A stretch of 8,556 nucleotides of DNA. Source: Candidatus Thiodiazotropha taylori (GTDB taxonomy: Bacteria > Pseudomonadota > Gammaproteobacteria > Chromatiales > Chromatiaceae). The stretch spans positions 1 to 8,556 of the forward strand of contig JAHRHW010000181.1 of assembly GCA_019100305.1 (NCBI GenBank), given 5' to 3'. This document shows positions 1 to 5,839 of this stretch, piece after piece (within the stretch, counting starts at the first letter, position 1; each line of letters begins with the position of its first letter). Under the pieces are notes generated by a model. The model did no database searches. It was not told where the DNA came from and saw only the letters and a list, made by a program, of their open reading frames with translations. The translations under genes and the position numbers were made by a program.

Positions 1-1
1 C

Positions 2-334
2 GACGTGGCCGTCGATGTGCGCAAAGGGTCACCCTGGTTCGGTCAATGGGTGGGTGTGCATCTCTCTGAATCGAACCACCATCAGTTCTATGTGCCTGTG
101 GGATTTGCCCATGGCTATCTGGTATTGAGTGAAGAGGCGATTTTTGCCTACAAATGTACCGACCACTACCATCCTGAAACCCAGTTTTCCGTACGCTGGG
201 ATGATCCGGAAATCGGCATCGAGTGGCCGGGCGGACTGAATCCGCTGCTGGCAGAGAAGGATCGGGACGCCCCTCTTCTGAGCGAAATACCTGAAGAGAC
301 ACTGCCACTCTATACGGGTGGTGAAGGGGCCTAA
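2..334 (+). CDS. rmlC: dTDP-4-dehydrorhamnose 3,5-epimerase RmlC, C-terminal part (5' truncated by window)
   Basis: This gene is open from the left edge. The first in-frame GTG (base 5) is an internal valine, because the reading DVAVDVRKGSP matches the interior of RmlC proteins, so the real start lies outside the window. The 110 visible residues carry RmlC cupin hallmarks: VRKGSPWFGQWVG, FYVPVGFAHGYLVLSE, YKCTDHYHPE and RWDDPEIGIEWP. Compared with a usual length of about 180 residues, roughly the first 70, including the HxQ-type catalytic region, are missing. RmlC epimerises C3 and C5 of dTDP-4-keto-6-deoxyglucose in the cytoplasm, the third step of dTDP-L-rhamnose synthesis. The stop codon is 1 nt before the rmlD start, which indicates one operon. 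rmlB and rmlA would be expected just upstream. Family assignment is very secure. Confidence 0.95.
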   Translation, partial: DVAVDVRKGSPWFGQWVGVHLSESNHHQFYVPVGFAHGYLVLSEEAIFAYKCTDHYHPETQFSVRWDDPEIGIEWPGGLNPLLAEKDRDAPLLSEIPEETLPLYTGGEGA

Positions 335-335
335 T

Positions 336-1241
336 ATGTCGACAAGCCACCCCAAGATTCTATTGATCGGTTGCGATGGCCAGGTTGGCTGGGAGCTGCA
401 ACGGAGTTTGGCCGTTCTGGCTGATGTGACAGCCACATCACTGTGTGGCAGTTATGGCTACGCATTGGATCTACTGGATCCAGATGCAGTAAGCAAAGCG
501 GTTGCAGAGACAGGGCCTGACTATATCGTCAATGCTGCTGCTCATACCGCCGTTGATAAGGCCGAGTCAGAGGTGGCGCTTTCAAAAAAGCTGAATGCTG
601 ACGCACCGGCGCAACTGGCAAGACTGGCTGCCGAGCACAATGCTGCATTCATCCACTATTCGACCGATTTCGTTTTCGATGGTGAGAGTGAAAGGCCCTA
701 TCGGGAAGAGGATCCAACCGCCCCCCTGGGTGTCTACGGGGAAACCAAACTGGAAGGTGAGCAGCGTGTTCTGGCAACGGATGCCGCTGCGTTGGTGTTT
801 CGTACCAGTTGGGTATATGGCAATCATGGCCACAATTTCATGAAGACCATGCTCAGGCTGTTTCGTGAAAGGGATGAGTTGAAGGTGGTGGATGACCAGA
901 TCGGTGCACCCACCTGGAGTCGCATGATCGCCGAAGCAACCGCTCAGATTATCGGCCAACTGCACGCTGGCGTTGTGAAGGCTGATGAGCTGAAAGGTCT
1001 CTATCATCTGACAAACAGCGGCACAACCAGCTGGTATGGTTTTGCCAGAGAGATTCTCGAGCTATCCGGCGAATCTTGTTCCCTGATGCCGATCACCACT
1101 CAGGAATACCCAACACCCGCTCGTCGTCCAGCTTACTCGGTACTGGATAATAGTAAGCTAAATCAGGTATTTAGATTGTCCATGCCAGATTGGTCAAGCA
1201 GTCTCAAGCGTTGCATGGAAGATGAAATTAGCGCCTCCTGA
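336..1241 (+). CDS. rmlD: dTDP-4-dehydrorhamnose reductase RmlD
   Basis: 301 aa, the normal length for RmlD. It reduces dTDP-4-keto-L-rhamnose to dTDP-L-rhamnose with NAD(P)H in the cytoplasm. It is an extended SDR: the Rossmann glycine motif GCDGQVG is at residues 12-18, NAAAHTAVDKAE at 66-77, STDFVFDG at 109-116, the catalytic YxxxK as Y134-GET-K138, and RTSWVYG at 156-162. I chose the ATG at 336 over the in-frame GTG at 318. The ATG has AAGGGG a few bases upstream, lies just past the rmlC stop and gives the usual N-terminus, while the GTG would overlap rmlC by 17 nt. The tight spacing with rmlC implies co-transcription and probable translational coupling. The product feeds rhamnose into a surface polysaccharide. 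Assignment is secure. Confidence 0.95.
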   Translation: MSTSHPKILLIGCDGQVGWELQRSLAVLADVTATSLCGSYGYALDLLDPDAVSKAVAETGPDYIVNAAAHTAVDKAESEVALSKKLNADAPAQLARLAAEHNAAFIHYSTDFVFDGESERPYREEDPTAPLGVYGETKLEGEQRVLATDAAALVFRTSWVYGNHGHNFMKTMLRLFRERDELKVVDDQIGAPTWSRMIAEATAQIIGQLHAGVVKADELKGLYHLTNSGTTSWYGFAREILELSGESCSLMPITTQEYPTPARRPAYSVLDNSKLNQVFRLSMPDWSSSLKRCMEDEISAS

Positions 1242-1265
1242 GCCAGCTGGTATCAGGCTTTATTG
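1237..1265 (+). terminator. weak hairpin overlapping the rmlD stop codon
   Basis: CCTGA (1237-1241) can pair with TCAGG (1253-1257), with an inner CC/GG step around AGCT, and is followed by CTTTATTG. The stem is short and the T-run interrupted, so this is at best a weak intrinsic terminator at the end of the rmlCD unit. Read-through to the ATPase gene is possible. Confidence 0.25.
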
Positions 1266-1337
1266 TCACAATCCCTGAATACTACGAATTGTCACCCCAG
1301 CCCGCTATTCGCTCCTGTGAAAATGTCGACTGGAAGT

Positions 1338-1367
1338 TTGCTGTTCAGCGATATAGCGTGAGATAAT
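1338..1367 (+). promoter_or_regulatory. possible sigma70 promoter upstream of the ATPase gene
   Basis: TTGCTG (1338-1343) and GATAAT (1362-1367) are separated by 18 nt. The -10 matches consensus at 5 of 6 positions and the -35 at 3 of 6. It lies about 55 bp before the ATPase start in a 181-bp gap. This is inference from motif matching only. Confidence 0.35.
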
Positions 1368-1422
1368 GGATTTCTGATCTATAGCATTTGAGGAAGCTAC
1401 CTCTCACGGGGCGATACAACGG

Positions 1423-2421
1423 ATGTACGAAACATTCTACGGTTTTACTGAAAAACCATTCACCTTGCTGCCAGACCCCTCTTTCCTGTTTCTCGGGAAA
1501 AAGCACAGTACTGCCTATTCGATGCTGGAATACGGCATGCTCAGCCAGGCAGGCTTTACAGTGATTACCGGTGAAGTGGGCAGTGGAAAAACCACTCTGG
1601 TGCGTCACCTGCTCGACCAGCTGGATGACGACGTCACCGTTGGATTGGTCAATACCAGCCACCGTGACATGGGGGAGTTACTGCAGTGGGTGTTACTCGC
1701 GTTCGGCTTGGAGTATCGCGAAAAGGAGCGGGTGGTGCTTCATGATCTCTTCACCCAGTTTCTGATCGATCAATATGCCCAGAACAAGCGCACTGTTTTG
1801 ATTGTGGATGAGGCGCAGAATCTGCAGGCGCAGGTTCTGGAAGAGTTGAGGTTGCTCTCCAATATCAACGCCGACAAACATCAGGTCCTACAGATCATTC
1901 TGGTTGGGCAGCCGCAACTGCGCAGTATGTTGTCCCATGAGGATTTTCTGCAATTTCAGCAGCGGGTCTCGATCGATTATCACCTGTCAGCGCTGGATGA
2001 GAGGGAGACAAGAGCCTATATCTTCCATAGAACGCGCTCTGCCGGTCGCAGTAAACCACTTTTTACCAAAGGCGCATCACAGCTTATCTATCGAGCCAGC
2101 CAAGGCATTCCAAGGGTAATCAATACCATCTGCGATGCAGCCTTGGTTTACGGTTTTGCAGATCAGAAGAACATACTCGACAGCCGAGTGATTGGCAGTG
2201 TGTTAAGGGATAAGGCAAACGCACGAAGAGCGCATGTGAACGGCGCTCAAAATCCTGGTGGTCATCTTAAACCTGTGGTTTTGGGAGATCTTCAGAACAA
2301 TATCGAACCATTCCAGTCCGATGGTCAGCGTAATGATCCTAGAGAGTCAAACAAAAAACTGACCGATTTTAATCGGGATTCGGCAAAGTTGTTGTTCAAA
2401 AAATACTACCACGATTCGTGA
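1423..2421 (+). CDS. ExeA/GspA-like AAA ATPase, XrtA/PEP-CTERM-locus type
   Basis: 332 aa, with an ExeA-family N-terminus (MYETFYGFTEKPFTLLPDP, then FLGKKH). The P-loop GEVGSGKT is at 50-57, Walker B VLIVDEAQ at 125-132, a sensor-1 region IILVGQPQLRSML at 158-170, and the ExeA-type GIPRVIN at 228-234. After about residue 270 comes a polar tail (to 332) without a recognisable domain, so the peptidoglycan-binding domain of full-length ExeA/GspA is absent. No membrane segment is obvious. ATPases of this form are regular members of exosortase/PEP-CTERM exopolysaccharide loci (I recall this as TIGR03015, 'putative secretion ATPase, PEP-CTERM locus subfamily'). Its position between sugar-nucleotide genes, with a sorting-signal protein downstream, agrees with that. 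The exact substrate or partner is unknown. The start has only a weak ribosome-binding site; AGGAAG at 1391-1396 is too far away. Confidence 0.85.
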   Translation: MYETFYGFTEKPFTLLPDPSFLFLGKKHSTAYSMLEYGMLSQAGFTVITGEVGSGKTTLVRHLLDQLDDDVTVGLVNTSHRDMGELLQWVLLAFGLEYREKERVVLHDLFTQFLIDQYAQNKRTVLIVDEAQNLQAQVLEELRLLSNINADKHQVLQIILVGQPQLRSMLSHEDFLQFQQRVSIDYHLSALDERETRAYIFHRTRSAGRSKPLFTKGASQLIYRASQGIPRVINTICDAALVYGFADQKNILDSRVIGSVLRDKANARRAHVNGAQNPGGHLKPVVLGDLQNNIEPFQSDGQRNDPRESNKKLTDFNRDSAKLLFKKYYHDS

Positions 2422-2440
2422 TCGTCATAGGATAAGTAAT

Positions 2441-2469
2441 TTAACGGTACAGTAAAGCTTAAGTATTAA
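2441..2469 (+). promoter_or_regulatory. possible sigma70 promoter for the phosphomannomutase-manC pair
   Basis: In the AT-rich 88-bp gap, TTAACG (2441-2446) and TATTAA (2464-2469) are separated by 17 nt, each matching consensus at 4 of 6 positions. The gene start has AGGGCGGA (2497-2504) as ribosome-binding site. The promoter is weak evidence; transcription could also continue from the ATPase gene. Confidence 0.3.
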
Positions 2470-2509
2470 TATACGGAGTTTTTAGGAAAGTTGATCAGGG
2501 CGGATTGAT

Positions 2510-4009
2510 ATGGAAATAGGAAGTTATTCAATATCGGATTTGATGTTGAATTCAGGAGTAACTTTTGGAACCAGTGGTGCACGCGGATTGGTGCGTTCGA
2601 TAACCGATCGTGTTGCTTACTCCTATACTTATGCTTTTTTACAACATCTGCAAAATTCAGGGCAGCTGAACACAAACAACAGTGTTGCCGTTGCCGGTGA
2701 TTTCCGCTCCAGTACCCCTGGAATCATGGCTGCAGTCTGCAAGGCAGTCAGCGATCTTGGTCTACAGGTAATCAACTGTGGGTCTATTCCGTCTCCAGCG
2801 ATTGCACTCTATGGCCTGCATCTGGGCATTCCCTCCATTATGGTTACAGGCAGCCATATTCCGGATGACCGCAACGGAATCAAATTCAACCGTCCGGATG
2901 GTGAAATCCTGAAGCAGGATGAGCAGGCGATCCGTGATCAGGTCATAGAGGTTCCTGAAAATCTATTCGATCAGCAGGGTGCCTTTAATCAAGCTGTGAA
3001 TCTGCCGTCGGTCAATCGAGCGGCTTACAACCTCTATGTAAAACGTTATATCGATTTTTTTGATCCCGGTTGTCTTGAGGGATTGAGAATTGGTCTCTAT
3101 GAGCACTCCAGTGTTGCCAGGGAGTCAGCAGCTGAAGTTCTCGAGAAGTTGGGTGCCGAGGTTATTCGATTGGGTTACTCCGATCAGTTTGTGCCGGTGG
3201 ACACAGAGGCAATCAGGCCTGAAGACATTGCATTGGCCAGGGATTGGGCAAAAAAATATGATCTGGATAGTATCGTCTCGACAGATGGGGATGGCGATCG
3301 ACCATTGGTCAGTAATGAAGAAGGCGACTGGTTACGCGGCGATATGGCAGGCATGTTATGCGCCTATTTTCTTCATGCAAACTGGGTGGCAACACCGGTC
3401 AGCAGTAATAGTGCAGTTGAAAGATCCGGTTGGTTCAGTGGAGTAAATCGTACCCGTATTGGATCACCTTATGTGGTTTCAGCCATGAACACGCTACTTG
3501 ATGAAGGTAGAGAGGGTGTGGTTGGTTATGAGGCTAATGGTGGTTTTCTGAATGCGGACGCGCTGGCGCTCGGTGACAAAAAGCTTGGACCACTACCAAC
3601 CCGCGATGCACTTATCGTCATCATCAGTATTCTGAGTCGAACTCAAAACGGAGCCCTAAAGGTCTCCGATCTCTGCGCATCAGCGCCAGCACGATATACA
3701 TCAAGTAACCGTTTGAAGGCTTTTCCCATTGACCTGAGTCAGCAACGGCTTGCCGCTTTCAAAAGCGGGAACTTCGAACGAGACAGTAGAGCTGTCGAAC
3801 AGGTGTTTGGAAATCAGTTCGGTGAGGTCCAATCAATCGATTTAACGGATGGTGTACGCATAACCTTCAAGGGTGAGGATATTATTCACTTACGCCCATC
3901 AGGTAATGCACCGGAACTGCGCTGTTACACGGAAGCAGATTCTGAACAGTGGGTCCATGAGATGAATCGGATTTGTCTTAATTTATTGGAAGAATGGAGA
4001 GTACATTGA
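2510..4009 (+). CDS. alpha-D-phosphohexomutase, probable phosphomannomutase
   Basis: 499 aa, four-domain phosphohexomutase length. It probably interconverts mannose-6-phosphate and mannose-1-phosphate in the cytoplasm, supplying the guanylyltransferase encoded next. Visible elements in order: FGTSGARGLV near 19-28; the phosphoserine loop TGSHIPDDRNG at 113-123 with S115 as the expected phosphorylated serine; the metal loop STDGDGDRP at 257-265; the sugar-specificity loop YEANGGF at 340-346; and the phosphate-binding loop RPSGNAPELR at 462-471. The active-site loop departs from the common TASHNP form and the specificity loop from the usual GEMSGH form, so this is a distinct subfamily. I call mannose from the neighbour rather than from the loop alone; glucose or glucosamine phosphate cannot be excluded. 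The 3' end overlaps manC by 16 nt with the upstream ATG, or 4 nt with the TTG. manB/cpsG is the usual name, but the divergence leaves the symbol uncertain. Confidence 0.88.
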   Translation: MEIGSYSISDLMLNSGVTFGTSGARGLVRSITDRVAYSYTYAFLQHLQNSGQLNTNNSVAVAGDFRSSTPGIMAAVCKAVSDLGLQVINCGSIPSPAIALYGLHLGIPSIMVTGSHIPDDRNGIKFNRPDGEILKQDEQAIRDQVIEVPENLFDQQGAFNQAVNLPSVNRAAYNLYVKRYIDFFDPGCLEGLRIGLYEHSSVARESAAEVLEKLGAEVIRLGYSDQFVPVDTEAIRPEDIALARDWAKKYDLDSIVSTDGDGDRPLVSNEEGDWLRGDMAGMLCAYFLHANWVATPVSSNSAVERSGWFSGVNRTRIGSPYVVSAMNTLLDEGREGVVGYEANGGFLNADALALGDKKLGPLPTRDALIVIISILSRTQNGALKVSDLCASAPARYTSSNRLKAFPIDLSQQRLAAFKSGNFERDSRAVEQVFGNQFGEVQSIDLTDGVRITFKGEDIIHLRPSGNAPELRCYTEADSEQWVHEMNRICLNLLEEWRVH

Positions 4010-5460
4010 TAGTACCAGTTATATTGTCAGGTGGATCAGGAACACGGCTGTGGCCACTCTCCAGGAGTGCCTATCCAAAGCAGTTCATACCGCTGATGGA
4101 TGATAACTCTCTTTTTCAGGCCACCATGGAACGAGTTTCAAAGATACCTGATAGCACTGATGCCTTGGTTGTTTGCAATGAAGAGCACCGCTTCATGGTT
4201 GCTGAACAGGTCAGGAAACTCGATAGAAAGTGTTCCGCCATCATGCTTGAGCCTGTGGGAAGAAATACGGCCCCTGCTATTGCCTGTGCTGCCTTGTATG
4301 CCTTGAAGCAGGATCAGGACGCGCTGATCATGGTAACCCCATCGGATCATATTATCAGTGATCAATCACACTTTTCTGATGCGATGGAGAAGGGGATTGA
4401 GGCTGCAAAAAACGGTGGTCTGGTCACCTTTGGTGTCGTGCCCGACAAACCTGAGACAGGTTATGGCTACATTCGCAAGGATGAGGATAATCAACATCTT
4501 GGGGCATACCAGGTTGCAGAGTTTGTGGAGAAACCGGACCTGCAGACTGCCATGAACTATCTCGATTCAGGTGAATATCTTTGGAATAGCGGGATGTTTG
4601 TTTTTCGAGCTCAACTCTATCTTCAAGAGCTGGAAAAATTCCAGCCTGAAATGGTTAACGCAGTAACCAACGCATTCGAAAAGCAAAGTGTCGACCTGGA
4701 TTTTATCCGCCTCGATAAAGAGGCGTTTCTCGCCTGTCCTTCAGAGTCCATTGACTATGCGGTGATGGAGAAGACCGAAAGATCGATGGTGGTACCGTTG
4801 GATGCCGGATGGAGCGACATTGGTTCCTGGTCTGCGCTCTCTGATGCTGCTGTATCTGATAGTGAAGACGATAATGTCTTTTTGGGAGATGTTCTGGCCA
4901 AGGATGTCACAAACAGCTATCTACGCAGTGAAAATCGGATGATTGCCGGCATAGGTCTTGATGGGTTGGTGGTTGTCGAAACAGCGGATGCAGTGTTGGT
5001 CGCCGACAAGTCCAGATCCCAGGATGTCAAAGAGATCGTGGACCGGCTCAAGGTCTCCGGCCGTTACGAGCCTTTCACTCATGTCAGAGTCTACCGCCCC
5101 TGGGGGCGGTATGAGACTGTCGACGAGTGTGCCCGGTTCAAAGTTAAACGCATTGTGGTTAACCCCGGCGCTAGCCTCTCACTGCAAAAACATAATCATC
5201 GCGCAGAACATTGGGTTGTGGTCAAAGGTACAGCCAGGATTATTAACGGCACAGAAGAGAAACTGCTGACTGAGGACCAGTCCACCTATATCCCGATCGG
5301 TACGCTGCATCGCCTGGAGAATCCAGGCCTGATACCGCTAGAGATCGTTGAAGTGCAGACGGGCAGTTATCTGGGTGAGGATGATATCGAGCGGTTTTCT
5401 GACGACTATGGTCGTCATGTGCCTGACACTGAACCTAAATCGTTTCGTAAGACTGTCTGA
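3994..5460 (+). CDS. manC: bifunctional mannose-1-phosphate guanylyltransferase/mannose-6-phosphate isomerase
   Basis: 488 aa, standard ManC/AlgA type II length. The N-terminal nucleotidyltransferase domain (about 1-350) makes GDP-mannose from GTP and mannose-1-phosphate: pyrophosphorylase signature GGSGTRLWPLSR at 13-24, EPVGRNTAPA at 86-95, SDHI at 117-120, VEKP at 178-181 and DYAVMEKT at 254-261. The C-terminal cupin (about 365-475) is the phosphomannose isomerase: RPWGRYE 368-374, QKHNHRAEHW 398-407, YIPIGTLHRLENPG 432-445, EVQTGSYLGEDDI 453-465. Both halves look intact. Start choice: ATG 3994 has GGAAGA directly against it, whereas TTG 4006 has GGAG 6 nt upstream, overlaps the previous stop as TTGA and would give MIVPVILSGG, the usual family N-terminus. 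The TTG may be the true start. Forms a coupled pair with the mutase; also called algA/cpsB/xanB in other species. Confidence 0.95.
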   Translation: MESTLIVPVILSGGSGTRLWPLSRSAYPKQFIPLMDDNSLFQATMERVSKIPDSTDALVVCNEEHRFMVAEQVRKLDRKCSAIMLEPVGRNTAPAIACAALYALKQDQDALIMVTPSDHIISDQSHFSDAMEKGIEAAKNGGLVTFGVVPDKPETGYGYIRKDEDNQHLGAYQVAEFVEKPDLQTAMNYLDSGEYLWNSGMFVFRAQLYLQELEKFQPEMVNAVTNAFEKQSVDLDFIRLDKEAFLACPSESIDYAVMEKTERSMVVPLDAGWSDIGSWSALSDAAVSDSEDDNVFLGDVLAKDVTNSYLRSENRMIAGIGLDGLVVVETADAVLVADKSRSQDVKEIVDRLKVSGRYEPFTHVRVYRPWGRYETVDECARFKVKRIVVNPGASLSLQKHNHRAEHWVVVKGTARIINGTEEKLLTEDQSTYIPIGTLHRLENPGLIPLEIVEVQTGSYLGEDDIERFSDDYGRHVPDTEPKSFRKTV

Positions 5461-5471
5461 CTTTTGTGGTC

Positions 5472-5492
5472 ATGGCCCCTATCTGGGGCCAT
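5472..5492 (+). terminator. hairpin after manC, likely terminator
   Basis: A perfect 8-bp stem, ATGGCCCC/GGGGCCAT, closes a 5-nt TATCT loop and begins 12 nt after the manC stop. The following bases (TGAATTTATAC) are AT-rich but lack a clean T-run, so termination may be partial. It fits as the end of the sugar-nucleotide unit. Confidence 0.6.
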
Positions 5493-5526
5493 TGAATTTA
5501 TACTCTAAAAAATCAAAAGCTTGTTG

Positions 5527-5538
5527 ATTGGTACCAAT
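5527..5538. repeat. perfect 12-bp palindrome ATTGGTACCAAT
   Basis: ATTGGT followed directly by its reverse complement ACCAAT. The symmetry is perfect over 12 bp and stops at a G:G pair on the flanks. It could be an operator half-site pair; no regulator can be named. Confidence 0.45.
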
Positions 5539-5631
5539 GAGTTGTTCCAGGTAATCGTCACTGTTCAATTTAATTGTGATTCCTTCATTTATCCTTTTTT
5601 TGTGTTCTGTTATTGACCCTTTTCAGGGATC

Positions 5632-5655
5632 CTCAAAGCAATTCAATTGCTTGAG
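5632..5655. repeat. long near-perfect inverted repeat
   Basis: The right arm AATTGCTTGAG (5645-5655) is the reverse complement of the left arm CTCAAAGCAATT (5632-5643) except for one extra A in the left arm; a single C (5644) is the centre. No T-run follows on either strand, so an operator or DNA-level site is more likely than a terminator. Confidence 0.5.
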
Positions 5656-5730
5656 AATTCTGAACCCCAACGTACTCCGGGGTGATGAAAGAGGCATTAT
5701 TAGAGGCTGCCTGTTTAGTCAGTTTTGAAT

Positions 5731-5748
5731 ATGGGTAGTATTACCCAT
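5731..5748. promoter_or_regulatory. palindromic operator candidate ATGGGTA-N4-TACCCAT
   Basis: Perfect 7-bp arms (5731-5737 and 5742-5748) around GTAT. Its last base is the first T of the proposed -35 (5748-5753), and its centre is about 42.5 bp upstream of the predicted transcription start near 5782. This matches the place of class II activator sites. Each arm fits the NarL/FixJ-type heptamer consensus TACYYMT, but in everted order rather than the canonical 7-2-7 arrangement, so a LuxR/NarL-type regulator is only a guess. Confidence 0.5.
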
Positions 5749-5775
5749 TGCCTGCATGTTTCTCGCAATTATATT
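5748..5775 (+). promoter_or_regulatory. sigma70-like promoter of the VPIPA-CTERM gene
   Basis: TTGCCT (5748-5753, 4 of 6) and TATATT (5770-5775, 5 of 6) with a 16-nt spacer. Predicted start of transcription is near 5782, giving a 5' UTR of about 58 nt. The suboptimal -35 next to a palindrome is typical of an activated promoter. Confidence 0.5.
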
Positions 5776-5795
5776 TATAGCTCAAGAAGGAATTT

Positions 5796-5816
5796 ATGGA
5801 CTTACCGCAACGGTAA
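5796..5816 (+). other. six-codon leader ORF (MDLPQR) with internal hairpin
   Basis: ATG at 5796 has GAAGG (5786-5790) at a 5-nt spacing and reads MDLPQR before TAA. The second half of this mini-ORF is a hairpin, TTACCG (5802-5807)/CGGTAA (5811-5816) with a CAA loop. The main gene starts 24 nt after its stop with its own strong site. Translation of the leader would open this hairpin; whether that matters is unknown. Confidence 0.3.
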
Positions 5817-5839
5817 AATAACAGGGTAGGAGAGATTTC

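Larger units (their letters stand above)
5461..5839. other. 379-bp AT-rich intergenic region with several palindromes
   Basis: I find no convincing gene on either strand here. It holds, in order: the manC hairpin (5472-5492); a perfect 12-bp palindrome ATTGGTACCAAT (5527-5538); a T-rich stretch (5589-5601); a long near-palindrome (5632-5655); a small ACCCC/GGGGT stem (5664-5683); an 18-bp palindrome (5731-5748) against a promoter-like pair; and a six-codon leader ORF with an internal hairpin (5796-5816). Composition is clearly more AT-rich than the coding DNA to the left. The density of symmetric sites suggests that the downstream secreted-protein gene is regulated. Confidence 0.7.

Noticed and set aside
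582..1007. 141-codon - strand frame inside rmlD
   Set aside because: It is antisense to a full-length, motif-complete RmlD and its own translation has no recognisable features.
1357..1408. Inverted repeat CGTGAGA ... TCTCACG upstream of the ATPase gene
   Set aside because: Only 7 bp with a 38-nt gap, and the left arm overlaps the proposed -10, so it could not form in the transcript from that promoter. Probably chance.
5525..5542. Sigma54-like promoter (TGGTAC ... TTG) upstream of the VPIPA-CTERM gene
   Set aside because: I looked because some PEP-CTERM genes are reported to use sigma54. The TTG is 2 nt out of register with the -24/-12 spacing, and no GC follows. I found no other match in the gap.
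5685..5738. 17-codon + strand ORF (starting MKEALLEAA) upstream of the VPIPA-CTERM gene
   Set aside because: No good ribosome-binding site, it lies before the predicted transcription start, and it ends inside the palindrome.
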